A stretch of DNA of 64,000 bases from Alistipes sp. (GTDB taxonomy: Bacteria > Bacteroidota > Bacteroidia > Bacteroidales > Rikenellaceae): assembly GCA_017629985.1 (NCBI GenBank), contig JAGBWD010000024.1, positions 1-64,000 on the forward strand. The letters are read 5' to 3'. This document shows, one piece after another, positions 16,260 through 25,006 of the stretch. Position 1 is the first letter of the stretch. Each line of letters begins with the position of its first letter. Both the position numbers and the translations under genes were made by a program. The notes beneath the pieces were generated by a model, which saw only the letters and a list, made by a program, of their open reading frames with translations, was not told where the DNA came from and ran no database searches.

Positions 16260-17243
16260 ATGTTTGGAATAGACAAACTAAAATTAGTAATGCCAGCGGA
16301 AAATGTAGAAATTATTCGTGAAGATGCATTTGTAAAAAAAGTATTGGGAGATGAAATAGTTGGACTAACATTCCAACAAGAATACCCATTCTCTTTGAAA
16401 ATAAAGATTGATTATTGCAAAGGAGAAGCTGTTATTGAGTTTAGTGGCAAAGTACTTCTTTCAGAGTATCACAACTTGATAAGGTTGCAGAATATACATA
16501 AATGCTTTGATAATATTCATTCTCTTGAAATTTGTAAAATGCATCATTACTTATCAGCAGATGTCACAAAACTTGATGCGACGATAGATGTTAATAATCC
16601 ATACAATAAGAGCATATCAGAGTTTATTGAATGTAACCTATCAAGTTATAGAAAGTATCACGCAAGACATTTGCTTAACGGTAACTTTATTGTTGAAAAG
16701 AATGTAACATCTAAACAATGTAAAAAGAGGCTTACCATCTACAATAAATACTTTGAGATGGACAAGGCTAATCATCGCCGATTCCTGAAAGAGTACTATA
16801 GTAATGAAAATCCTTTTGTTAATAAAAATTGGCGTTTTGAACTTAATCTAAACTCAAAAGAACAAATCCGTTCTTCATTAGGTATAATAGATACAAAACT
16901 AATTGATGTGTTGCTTTCGGCTCAGCGATGTAATCCTATTTACGATTTCTTGTCAGACATAATAGACGAAGAATCAACACCTATAATTGAAAACGGTAAA
17001 AAGAAGGATTACCACGTGTATCTCACGCTAAAAGATTGTGATTATGATATTAAAAAGGTTGAGACCAAATTAAGGCAATATCATAGTAAAAAAACAAAGA
17101 TGCGAACTGTATTAAAACCATATAGACAGATGCTTTCAGCAATAAGCGACCGAATGGGTGGTTGTTCACGAGACAAAATCCTTAATCTTATTAAAACAGA
17201 AACACAAATTACTTCGAAAATGATATTAGAAGAATTGAGGTAG
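16260..17243 (+). CDS. Rolling-circle-type replication initiation protein (putative)
   Basis: This 327-residue protein begins MFGIDKLKLVMP. It contains DVTKLDATID (101-110), KKRLTIYNKYFEM (156-167) and RFELNLNSKEQIR (192-204). This order of a KxDxT strand, a YxKxxEM motif and an RxELNL strand is what is seen in Rep proteins of small Bacteroidota plasmids and filamentous-phage gene II-like initiators. No classical HUH box could be located with confidence. It is the first gene inside attL and has a structured region upstream. The family assignment is by motif resemblance only. Confidence 0.5.
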   Translation: MFGIDKLKLVMPAENVEIIREDAFVKKVLGDEIVGLTFQQEYPFSLKIKIDYCKGEAVIEFSGKVLLSEYHNLIRLQNIHKCFDNIHSLEICKMHHYLSADVTKLDATIDVNNPYNKSISEFIECNLSSYRKYHARHLLNGNFIVEKNVTSKQCKKRLTIYNKYFEMDKANHRRFLKEYYSNENPFVNKNWRFELNLNSKEQIRSSLGIIDTKLIDVLLSAQRCNPIYDFLSDIIDEESTPIIENGKKKDYHVYLTLKDCDYDIKKVETKLRQYHSKKTKMRTVLKPYRQMLSAISDRMGGCSRDKILNLIKTETQITSKMILEELR

Positions 17244-17291
17244 CCCCTGTCCGACTAACCTTTAAGACGGTAAGCGGAGATAAATCACTTA

Positions 17292-17306
17292 CCCCCCCCC
17301 CCCCCC
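17292..17306. repeat. Poly-C tract of 15 bases
   Basis: An uninterrupted run of 15 C lies 48 bases after the rep stop codon in otherwise A/T-rich DNA. Such tracts slip in replication and can phase-vary a neighbour. Here it is intergenic, so it would act on transcription of the downstream gene if at all. The exact length is also prone to sequencing error. Confidence 0.9.
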
Positions 17307-17426
17307 ATTGTGTACTAAACACGCACATTGTTCTTTCCAATAGTTTTATTTGGTATAATGATAAAAAAGTAAGCCAACTATGGTAGAATTGCTAACTTGT
17401 AGATATTTATATAAAATGGATATTAT

Positions 17427-17666
17427 ATGAGAGAAACAAGAAAGTTATCGGCTTATACTAAGCAACAAATTTCAAATAGTATGAAGAAGTATCATGCTCG
17501 TAAATCTGAACAGGCTAAAATCGCAACTCGTACCAAGCAGAGTATGTCAATGAAAAATTATTGGAGCACAATTCCTGACGGAGATGGTATAAATGCTTCA
17601 GCTAAAGGTTGTATTTCAACAACTGACAATCAATCTAATGTAGTGCAACCAACAAAGAAAAACTAA
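17427..17666 (+). CDS. Small basic protein of unknown function
   Basis: This 79-residue protein is rich in Lys, Ser and Gln. It contains SAYTKQQISNSMKKYHA and a second related stretch, TRTKQSMSMKNYWSTIP, so it has an internal repeat of a short helical motif. The NSMKKYHA/SMKNYW pattern resembles small proteins found next to Rep genes in Bacteroidota elements and NUMOD-like DNA-binding helices. No function is assigned. It lies after rep and the poly-C tract and before a terminator. Confidence 0.5.
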   Translation: MRETRKLSAYTKQQISNSMKKYHARKSEQAKIATRTKQSMSMKNYWSTIPDGDGINASAKGCISTTDNQSNVVQPTKKN

Positions 17667-17787
17667 TTTTTGCCACCTTAGAATGAGGCTTTATAATTAT
17701 TGTAGGAGATTATAAGCAATGTTATGCATGATACATCAATAAGATAAGAAAGGAAAAGGGTGTGAGTTAATTGGCAAAATTTATGCA

Positions 17788-17824
17788 AAATCCCACATCA
17801 TACTGTCTGGCGTGGGATTTTTTT
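17788..17824 (+). terminator. Rho-independent terminator of the rep region
   Basis: AAATCCCAC (17788-17796) pairs with GTGGGATTT (17812-17820) around a 15-base loop, followed by a T run. It separates the rep region from the XRE-NADAR gene. The rest of 17667-17968 shows only the 13-bp repeat at 17849-17861. Confidence 0.85.
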
Positions 17825-17968
17825 ATGCAATATATCTAACTGACACAAACTAACTATTCCATATCAGTATAATCCCTGAGATTATAATCAGATGTAAAAA
17901 TGAGATGATGAAACACATTTCAAAGATTAAATTGATATGGAGTTATTTTGACATACAAAATGCCATAG

Positions 17969-17991
17969 TGTAATATTTTTTATTACATTTG
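17969..17991 (+). promoter_or_regulatory. Palindromic operator over the XRE-NADAR promoter
   Basis: TGTAATA (17969-17975), five T/A bases and TATTACA (17981-17987) form a perfect dyad. It overlaps the -7 box TACATTTG (17984-17991). Binding there would block transcription. An XRE repressor encoded just downstream is the natural candidate. Confidence 0.65.
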
Positions 17992-18008
17992 TGAAAATAT
18001 GTGTTACT

Positions 18009-19007
18009 ATGGCTGAATTGAAGGTTAAAGAGATATTAAATCAACGAGGAATCAGCGTGCCTGAATTTGCTAAGATGGTAGGTGTCACTCGTGAGTATTG
18101 CTATTCATTGGTAAGTGGCAAACACGCTAGTCAAAAGAATATCGAGAAGATGGCTCGTATTCTTAATCTTCCTATTCGAGATTTATATGCTGTTCCAACA
18201 CCAATAGAGTCGGTCTATAATCCTTACGAAATAGTATTTGGTCGAACAGAACACTACCAGCCTAATGATATTGTTACTTTTGGTAAGTTAGACGGAGAGT
18301 ACGGTGCTTATAGCAATATGAGCACGGAGTATCCTGTTGAGTGCTGCGGATATACATTCAAGACATCTGAACATCTATTCATTGCCCTACGATTTAGCGG
18401 TTATCCTGAATTGCAGAGGGATATTATGGGATATCCCAATTCTATGTATTGTAAGAAAGTATTTGTAAATGGTAGAAATTACAAGCAATATCATCATCCT
18501 AATTGGCATGACAACTACTTCGATGTTGCGGTAATGAAATATGTTGTTGCGCTAAAATATGCGCAAAACAAGGGATTTCGCAAGCTCTTAGCCAAGACCA
18601 GAGGCAAGATAATAGTTGAGGATACAACGCAACAGAACACCTCTAATAGTGTATTAAGATGGGGCTGTCAAGACTTACAGAAAAAGGATTTAGTAAAGTC
18701 TGTTCGTTCTGCTGCTAAGAAGCACATTAACGCAATAGAGAAAGAAGCTCTGGCCAAAACTGCATCGCTGAAAAAGCCTCGTTCCATTGCAGCCCAACAG
18801 AAGGTTGATGCAAAACTTAAAATTCAAATTCAAGCAATGGAGAAGATGGCGAAACTTTGCGAGCGTACTATTCAGGAACGATGTCATTACACGCTTGTCG
18901 GTGAGAATGCCATGGGTAAGATTCTCACCGTACTGCGTGATAATAATGGTGTTATTGATTACAAGTTGGAATATCCTTTGTTTCTATTTGAACATGAGAT
19001 AAAGTAG
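18009..19007 (+). CDS. XRE-family HTH and NADAR (YbiA-like) fusion protein
   Basis: This is a 332-residue fusion. Residues 1-62 are an XRE helix-turn-helix (ISVPEFAKMVGVTREYCYSLVSGK). Residues about 96-222 are a NADAR/DUF1768 domain: YGAYSNMS, YTFKTSEHLFIALRF with the conserved Glu121-His122, a WHDNYFDVAVMKYVVALKYAQN helix and IIVEDT...LRWGC. NADAR enzymes hydrolyse ADP-ribose linkages, including ADP-ribosylated guanine in DNA. The last 110 residues are helical and charged, of unknown role. The ATG at 18009 is used because the GTG at 17991 lies inside the -7 box. The gene is probably autoregulated through the dyad upstream. Confidence 0.8.
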   Translation: MAELKVKEILNQRGISVPEFAKMVGVTREYCYSLVSGKHASQKNIEKMARILNLPIRDLYAVPTPIESVYNPYEIVFGRTEHYQPNDIVTFGKLDGEYGAYSNMSTEYPVECCGYTFKTSEHLFIALRFSGYPELQRDIMGYPNSMYCKKVFVNGRNYKQYHHPNWHDNYFDVAVMKYVVALKYAQNKGFRKLLAKTRGKIIVEDTTQQNTSNSVLRWGCQDLQKKDLVKSVRSAAKKHINAIEKEALAKTASLKKPRSIAAQQKVDAKLKIQIQAMEKMAKLCERTIQERCHYTLVGENAMGKILTVLRDNNGVIDYKLEYPLFLFEHEIK

Positions 19008-19070
19008 GATTTTATACTTTACCCATTATTCAGGTTAAAATACATATTGCCCAAGCCTATATAAAAGTTC

Positions 19071-19934
19071 TTAGACATCATCCTTTTTATATATGAACTT
19101 TTGCAATCTTTGAGGATTGTCCATATTAAGGACATACCCTGGTTTTTCTATCTCTGATAAACCTAATTGTTCGACTATATAATCTCCAAGTTCTATTATT
19201 GCTTTGTGAGCCCCTATGAGGTGTTCTACAATCTTTTGATATGACACTCGTGGTCTCTGCGTGATTTCATTATAACACACCATATTCCCATATTTATCAG
19301 TACAACCGATATTATGATGAGAGTCTTTGGGATACTCCTCTAAATCAAATCCACCATGGTGCTTCATATTGTTTGCTAAACCTCTAACTGCAACTATATC
19401 GGTATTATCAAAAGTATCTTTATATGCATTATAGAGGTTTCTTGCATCTTGATTTAACTCTGAGAACTCTCTGAAACTTTTTGAAAAGCTACTTATTCCC
19501 CAACGGGCACATCTCAACTCTTCATGATAATCCTCACTATTACTAACTTGACTATGGAAACCAAATCCAAAGTATATTACTTGTAATAGGTAGTCCATCG
19601 CAGAGTTGTACCATACTATTGCACTCTTAAGTTCATGGAGGTTCATTACATACTGAGCTTGCTTGTCATATCTACGAATACCTGATTTCTGTACTTCGTT
19701 GTAAACTTTGTGATTGAAATATGAGCCTCTTCTTAAACAATAACGTGCTGTGGTCATAATCTCATTGTATGATTCCCAAAGCTTTACAGCAGCAAATAAA
19801 GAGAAATCTTTGGTAATGGCTGCATACATATCAATATTGATATACGGATACTTAGTTATAGGTAACGATGAAATAAGTTTATCTAATGTTGCTTCCCATT
19901 CCGTAAGTTGAATATCCTCCTTAATTATCTCCAT
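19071..19934 (-). CDS. HEPN-like protein of unknown function
   Basis: This 287-residue, mostly helical soluble protein has no signal peptide. A motif VAVRGLANNMKHHGG near residues 190-204 resembles the RxxxxNxxKH pocket of HEPN-type helical bundles, which in defence systems often are RNases. The residue spacing is not the textbook Rx4-6H, so the assignment is tentative. It is last in a leftward series behind the type IIG enzyme and AbiH genes, which suggests a role in phage defence. No toxin or antitoxin partner is recognised. Confidence 0.45.
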   Translation of the reverse strand: MEIIKEDIQLTEWEATLDKLISSLPITKYPYINIDMYAAITKDFSLFAAVKLWESYNEIMTTARYCLRRGSYFNHKVYNEVQKSGIRRYDKQAQYVMNLHELKSAIVWYNSAMDYLLQVIYFGFGFHSQVSNSEDYHEELRCARWGISSFSKSFREFSELNQDARNLYNAYKDTFDNTDIVAVRGLANNMKHHGGFDLEEYPKDSHHNIGCTDKYGNMVCYNEITQRPRVSYQKIVEHLIGAHKAIIELGDYIVEQLGLSEIEKPGYVLNMDNPQRLQKFIYKKDDV

Positions 19935-20014
19935 ATCAAAAAAATATCTACAAAAGCAGACCTAGATGTAATAACTATTTTTACTATAAAGAAGATATAA
20001 TTAACTCTGTGTTA

Positions 20015-21247
20015 TTAAATTTTATTACAATACTCCTTGCAAGCAACAATATCTCTCATGCGAGCCATATCATTGAAATTTCTTGATATATTCTGTATCA
20101 ACTCTTTGTAATTGTCAGAACCGTCACCATTCTGATGGTAACAAGGCTTAATCGATATGCAGTTTTTGTGTTCAAAAATAGTGTTTAAGAGAGTCCTATC
20201 AGAGTTTCCACAAGAGTGTCCCATGATGACTAATTGAAACGGAGCAGACTCCATATACCTTAATAGACGTTTATAGTTATCAGTCACAAGATAGGCTTCA
20301 GATTTGCTCCCATCCAAATATGAGTTAATATTTAGATTCTTTATCTTCTTGAAATCATCATCCATTTCATCTCCATATCCAAAGACTATTGGATTATATT
20401 CATTGTTTAACTCACCATGAATATGTATCGTGTCTATTTCAGAATTGTGAGCTAAATATATATCACTAGTATTTGTATAGTTGAAGTTTAGGAACACAAT
20501 ATCACTTGGTAGCATATATGGAAAAGGGATGTCCTGGTCATTAAATATGGCATTTATTGACTTGGTTCCAGTCGGAGATTTGTTTGATTTTATTGATAGC
20601 ATCTCACATTCCGCATCGTAATAATATCGTGTTAATCTTCGGCTTGTGATATCTTTATTTTCATACCTCCTAGATTGTATAAATTGTGCAAATATCTCTT
20701 CGCTATTAACAGAACAGTCTCTAAATCTCAACGGAGAATATATGGCATTATGTATTCTAGGAAGTCTATCAAGTACGCAATTATTACTTACCTTGGTTAG
20801 GTAATCTTGTAATTTAAGCTTTATAATATTTAAATCTTTATTTAACTCTTCAACACTATAGTACCCTCTCTTTCCAAATATAATATCCTTAAGCGTTGTA
20901 TAGTATAGGTTCTCAATATCTACCCAACCATACGTATCAACAGCCTCATTTATGATACTTAAAAAAGTGCTTAAATTTTCTAAATTTGCACCTAATGTGC
21001 TATCAATATAATCTTTGAATTCTTTATAGGATTGTATTTTATCCTCTTTTTTATATGGATATGACCAAATCTCATTATACTGAATATGCAATAGTTCATC
21101 TTTGAGCACAATCTTCCTAGAACCTTGTTCTGATATTTTATGTCCAATAGAACTCCAATAATCCCTTATAAAATCTTGGTACGAAGTAGGGAGTCCATGC
21201 GCCAAGTCAAAACCATTGCCAATAAGAACTATTCTATTGATATCCAT
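20015..21247 (-). CDS. abiH: AbiH family abortive-infection protein
   Basis: This 410-residue protein opens with INRIVLIGNGFDLAHGLPTSYQDFIRDYW (GNGFD at 10-14), the hallmark of the AbiH family. Typical C-terminal segments follow: FLNFNYTNTSDIY, IHIHGELN, IVFGYGDE and FQLVIMGHSCGNSD. AbiH was first described as a lactococcal abortive-infection factor and its biochemical activity is unclear. It begins 61 bases after the type IIG gene on the same strand, with no clear promoter between, so the two are probably one transcript. Confidence 0.85.
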   Translation of the reverse strand: MDINRIVLIGNGFDLAHGLPTSYQDFIRDYWSSIGHKISEQGSRKIVLKDELLHIQYNEIWSYPYKKEDKIQSYKEFKDYIDSTLGANLENLSTFLSIINEAVDTYGWVDIENLYYTTLKDIIFGKRGYYSVEELNKDLNIIKLKLQDYLTKVSNNCVLDRLPRIHNAIYSPLRFRDCSVNSEEIFAQFIQSRRYENKDITSRRLTRYYYDAECEMLSIKSNKSPTGTKSINAIFNDQDIPFPYMLPSDIVFLNFNYTNTSDIYLAHNSEIDTIHIHGELNNEYNPIVFGYGDEMDDDFKKIKNLNINSYLDGSKSEAYLVTDNYKRLLRYMESAPFQLVIMGHSCGNSDRTLLNTIFEHKNCISIKPCYHQNGDGSDNYKELIQNISRNFNDMARMRDIVACKEYCNKI

Positions 21248-21308
21248 GTTGTCACGATATTTTATGCAATTATTTTAATGTCTTACAATCAACGTGTATT
21301 ATTAGGCA

Positions 21309-24300
21309 TTAATTCCACTTATATCCTTCTACAATATTTATTTCTTCTTCCGTTAAATCATAGAGAGCATATACCATTCTATCAATCTCTTTATCTGTTG
21401 AGGATATTTGCGCCGACAATTCATTGCACTGTCTTTTATAGTCATTGAAATACTCCACCCACTCATCTTGTTGTCTCAATGACAATACAATCTTTTGCTT
21501 CCTAAGCTCTGATATAAAATCGGAAAATTCCTTCTCATCAAATACTTGCAATGCACCTGTAATCTTGACTACTTCAAAGTTAGTTTGTAGAATACGCAAG
21601 AATTTAGAACGAAGTCGTAATAATTTATTATTTAACTCTTGCATGATATCAGACTTTTCGATGTATGGCGTGATGTTTTCACTCATTGGTATTGGTATCA
21701 TTGACACTTCATTAGTTCCAATGTTAAAGTAACCTCCCGACATTGTTAGAGAGTTAAATGACACCTTTAACCAAAATGATAATAATGAACTGTTTATAAT
21801 GGTTTGTGCAAACTTTAATTTTTCGCTATCTCCAACAATAACCGTTGTTGATTTTCCTGCAATGTATTGTCCTGAGTCATAATATGCCTCATAACCAAGA
21901 CACATTCCTGCGATTATTAGTTTTGGAGATTGTGATTGTCTTAATCTATTGGAAGATATACCCAAAATATCCGCATCGCTTATTTTTGGATAAGAATACT
22001 TCCCTTTGATATATTGAGTATTACTATATCCCCACAAACTTGCATACCTATCTATTGTCCCCGTATTAATTAATTTTTTCGAGTTTGCTAAATCTTTGTT
22101 ATCAACGAGTTTTTCTTTAATTAAATATGCTTCTGCAACAGTAGCAGCACCATTAATGTCTGGAAGGAATGAGCTCATCTTTGGGTGCTTGTCTATTTTG
22201 TCAATTATTGACACGGTTTTAGGAGAGAAAAAGAACTTGTCCCAATACAGCCCTTCTGTCAACATCTCATTAGAGACACTGTTGATATATGCTATTGTAT
22301 CAACAGAATGCATACAAATCATACTCACTTTTGATGAAGAAGAATTATTCTTAACAGATATAATACACGGATATACAGATGCTTCCTCAAAAATACAAAC
22401 ATTGGAGTAATCTACAATTTCAAAAAGATGCTTTTGTGCTATCAATTTGCGAATTTTAGTAGCATACTTTGCTGCAATTAGTTTATTTGGAATAATCAAT
22501 GATATATATGCATTTTGTTTTGCAATAATTGTTGATTTTTCAATAAAAGCAATGAATAAGTCCCAATTACCTTTGGCACAGTCATAGTTGTTTGCAATGT
22601 ATTCTCTTTGTAGAGGAATTGTCTTAGTCATTGTTTCCGAATCTACATACGGAGGATTACCAATTACCACATCAAATCCACCCTTTTCAAAGACTTGTGG
22701 AAATTCTGCTTCCCAATCAAATGCTTTATCTCCTGCAACCTCAACATCTGAGATAAGAGAGTTCCCACACTTGATATTGTTGTTCAAAGATGACAATTTA
22801 CGGTGAGGTTGTGCGGTGCGTAGCCACAATGCAAGTTTGGCAATCTCCACACTCTCCTCGTTAATATCTACACCATATAAGTTATTTTCAAGAATAACAT
22901 TTTCGATATTTGGGAAGACAATTGCATCTCCCGTTATTTTTGCTTGCATCTCATCTATCAACTTATGCTCATTGATGAGAAATTGCAATGCAGCATTGAG
23001 AAAAGCACCACTACCACAAGCAGGGTCACAAATAGTGATGCCCAACAACCATTCTCGGTAACCATTTAATTTGTCTAAAAGGACTCGCTTAGTAGTTATA
23101 TAGCGTTTCTTATCAGAGAAGTATTCCTCCTCATCAATCTCCATCTCCGTTTTTTTCTCAGCACACAATTTGCCCACTGTATTTTCCACAATATACTTTG
23201 TGATATACTGAGGAGTGTAGAACACACCATCTTTCTTGCGTTTGCTTACAGTTGGTTGTTCATTACCGAGCAATGTGTTTGTAACCTCTTCTATCTCCGT
23301 TAATGAGTGTTCAAAGATATGCCCAAGAATGTTTACATCAACTTCACTTGCATAGTTGTACTCGCTTAATTTGAGAGTGTAGTTGTAGAGAAGTTCATCA
23401 CTGATAATTAAGGAGTCTAAGACTTCATCAGGTTTGAATAAACCTCCATTATAAGCAAACACTTCTATCGCAGTACTTTTGAACCCCTCATCTAACCATG
23501 TAAAGTATTTCTTAATACGGTTATACAAAGGTTGTTCTTCTCCCACCTCTTTCATCTTTTGCCACACATCTAAGATGTGTATTCTCATGGTGTTAGGCGT
23601 AAGCAATCCTGAGTCCTCAGCGAAGAATATGAATAGTAATCTATCGAGAAGTTTCTGAGTTTTCTTGAAAAGAACAATCTTCTGCTCTGCTGTATCAACA
23701 TGATTCAGCACTAATATGTCATTAAATAGTGCTTGCTTAAACTCAGAATAGTCTTTATAGAGTTTATTAGTTATCTCTTCTTCTTTGGATACGCTCTTAG
23801 TTTTAATCGTTTTAGGTAGATTCTTTTCAATATTCTCATGCGCTAAACATAGATATAACAACGAGAACTCCTCCTCTGAAAGATTAAATAAGTTAAACTC
23901 CTCAAAATCGACGGAATTGTCGATATAAAAACGAAGTTTCTCAAAATTAGATATTATCACATAGGTTGCTCCTCTGTGTTGATTTTTGTACCCAAATGCT
24001 TGAGTCTCCACCTTTTTCAAATCGGTAGTGTTGCAACCCTTCAACTCAATGACACCAACAACCTCGTTGTTGATTAAAATTGCACCGTCTGCCTTTTTGC
24101 TATCGGTAACATTCTTCTCCTCTGTTCTGAGATTAAAGTTTGGTGTAGGATTAAGAGTGTAACCTAATACATCAACGAACAACTCACGCAAAAAACCCTC
24201 TTGAAATTGTTCCTCCTTGCTATGGCGGATATTCTCCTGTTTCTCAGGATTGAGAAAATACGCTTTATATACACTATATGCCATAGCAACCTTGTCATAG

Positions 24301-24350
24301 TCAAGTGTTGCTATATATTGTGCTACTACATTGGGTTGAAATAGAGACAT
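21309..24350 (-). CDS. Type IIG restriction-modification enzyme
   Basis: This 1013-residue single-chain enzyme joins a nuclease, a DNA adenine methyltransferase and target recognition. An N-terminal PD-(D/E)XK site is visible as Asp88 and Glu102-Leu-Lys104 (ADGAILINNEVVGVIELKG). SAM motif I, DPACGSGAFL, is at about 442-451, and the catalytic motif IV, NPPY, is at 565-568. The C-terminal about 300 residues hold the target-recognition domain (SGGYFNIGTNEVSMIPIP) and a terminal helical region. Layout and length fit Eco57I-like type IIG enzymes. It starts 2 bases after the 95-aa gene. Confidence 0.88.
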   Translation of the reverse strand: MSLFQPNVVAQYIATLDYDKVAMAYSVYKAYFLNPEKQENIRHSKEEQFQEGFLRELFVDVLGYTLNPTPNFNLRTEEKNVTDSKKADGAILINNEVVGVIELKGCNTTDLKKVETQAFGYKNQHRGATYVIISNFEKLRFYIDNSVDFEEFNLFNLSEEEFSLLYLCLAHENIEKNLPKTIKTKSVSKEEEITNKLYKDYSEFKQALFNDILVLNHVDTAEQKIVLFKKTQKLLDRLLFIFFAEDSGLLTPNTMRIHILDVWQKMKEVGEEQPLYNRIKKYFTWLDEGFKSTAIEVFAYNGGLFKPDEVLDSLIISDELLYNYTLKLSEYNYASEVDVNILGHIFEHSLTEIEEVTNTLLGNEQPTVSKRKKDGVFYTPQYITKYIVENTVGKLCAEKKTEMEIDEEEYFSDKKRYITTKRVLLDKLNGYREWLLGITICDPACGSGAFLNAALQFLINEHKLIDEMQAKITGDAIVFPNIENVILENNLYGVDINEESVEIAKLALWLRTAQPHRKLSSLNNNIKCGNSLISDVEVAGDKAFDWEAEFPQVFEKGGFDVVIGNPPYVDSETMTKTIPLQREYIANNYDCAKGNWDLFIAFIEKSTIIAKQNAYISLIIPNKLIAAKYATKIRKLIAQKHLFEIVDYSNVCIFEEASVYPCIISVKNNSSSSKVSMICMHSVDTIAYINSVSNEMLTEGLYWDKFFFSPKTVSIIDKIDKHPKMSSFLPDINGAATVAEAYLIKEKLVDNKDLANSKKLINTGTIDRYASLWGYSNTQYIKGKYSYPKISDADILGISSNRLRQSQSPKLIIAGMCLGYEAYYDSGQYIAGKSTTVIVGDSEKLKFAQTIINSSLLSFWLKVSFNSLTMSGGYFNIGTNEVSMIPIPMSENITPYIEKSDIMQELNNKLLRLRSKFLRILQTNFEVVKITGALQVFDEKEFSDFISELRKQKIVLSLRQQDEWVEYFNDYKRQCNELSAQISSTDKEIDRMVYALYDLTEEEINIVEGYKWN

Positions 24351-24352
24351 AA

Positions 24353-24640
24353 CTACCTCCTTTTACTATTTCTATTATTTCTCATCCACTCTTTTTTAGT
24401 AATAGTGCAGATGATACCTTTACGAATTATGCAGATTGAGTTCTCGTATGTTTTGCCATCTGAGAAATCGTAGTTCTTCATGTAGTTATAACTAACGCCA
24501 AGTGTGCCATCATTCTCCTCCTTCTCCTGATTATCAAAGAGAGCTTTCATATTGCCGTAGAAAAAATTTGCACCTGTTGCCTTAATAACAAGGTGTACAA
24601 CGCCTCGTTCTTGCTTTACTTTTTCAGTATTAGTTTCCAT
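24353..24640 (-). CDS. Small protein preceding the type IIG enzyme
   Basis: This 95-residue soluble protein has MRNNRNSKRR at its basic C-terminus and GVVHLVIKATGANFFYGNMKALFDN near the N-terminus. I do not recognise a family. The 2-base gap to the type IIG gene and the strong promoter ahead of it make it the first gene of the restriction operon. A control or accessory role is possible but unproved. Confidence 0.6.
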   Translation of the reverse strand: METNTEKVKQERGVVHLVIKATGANFFYGNMKALFDNQEKEENDGTLGVSYNYMKNYDFSDGKTYENSICIIRKGIICTITKKEWMRNNRNSKRR

Positions 24641-24659
24641 ATAGATACAATGTGATATA

Positions 24660-24691
24660 CAAATATAGTAAAATTTATATAAAAACTACAA
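24660..24691 (-). promoter_or_regulatory. Promoter of the restriction/AbiH operon
   Basis: On the minus strand, TTG (24689-24691) is followed by a 21-base spacer and TATATTTG (24660-24667), a full consensus promoter. The start site would be near 24653, 13 bases before the ATG at 24640. Confidence 0.75.
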
Positions 24692-24707
24692 AAATCCATT
24701 CTTTTTA

Positions 24708-24769
24708 TTGCACAACTTAAAATTATTCATTAAAAATGTTGCACAAGTTAAAATAATTCACTATCTTTG
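24708..24769 (+). promoter_or_regulatory. Promoter with tandem 23-bp repeats
   Basis: TTG (24739-24741), a 20-base spacer and TATCTTTG (24762-24769) form a consensus promoter for the gene at 24791. The spacer with its TTG is a 23-bp unit (24739-24761) that repeats with two or three differences at 24708-24730. The two units are spaced 31 bases apart, about three helical turns. It looks like a paired operator or a duplicated promoter. Confidence 0.7.
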
Positions 24770-24790
24770 TGTTAGCAAAATGATATAACT

Positions 24791-24979
24791 ATGAAGGCAA
24801 CACTTGGACAATACTATTACGCACCACACAGACGAAGCTTCGGCGTTTGGCAGTGGACAGAGGTAAGCGAAACGGGAGCTTGTGGAACTTTCATCAAAGA
24901 CTTTCGCAGCAAAGAGGAGGCACGAGAGTATGTGTGGCAACACAACGGTTGGGGTAAACCTTCAAAGAAGTTAAATTAG
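24791..24979 (+). CDS. Small hypothetical protein
   Basis: This 62-residue protein contains LGQYYYAPHRRSFGVWQW and a helical RSKEEAREYVWQHNGW, ending PSKKLN. It is rich in aromatic residues. It is the first gene of a rightward set of short accessory genes (24791-26367) that are common cargo in Bacteroidales mobile elements. No function is assigned. The start is supported by the consensus promoter 22 bases upstream. Confidence 0.6.
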   Translation: MKATLGQYYYAPHRRSFGVWQWTEVSETGACGTFIKDFRSKEEAREYVWQHNGWGKPSKKLN

Positions 24980-25006
24980 TATAGTGTAATAAAAAATCTT
25001 ACTGCT

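Noticed and set aside
17991..18008. GTG start giving six more residues to the XRE-NADAR protein
   Set aside because: The GTG overlaps the last base of the -7 box and would not be transcribed from that promoter.
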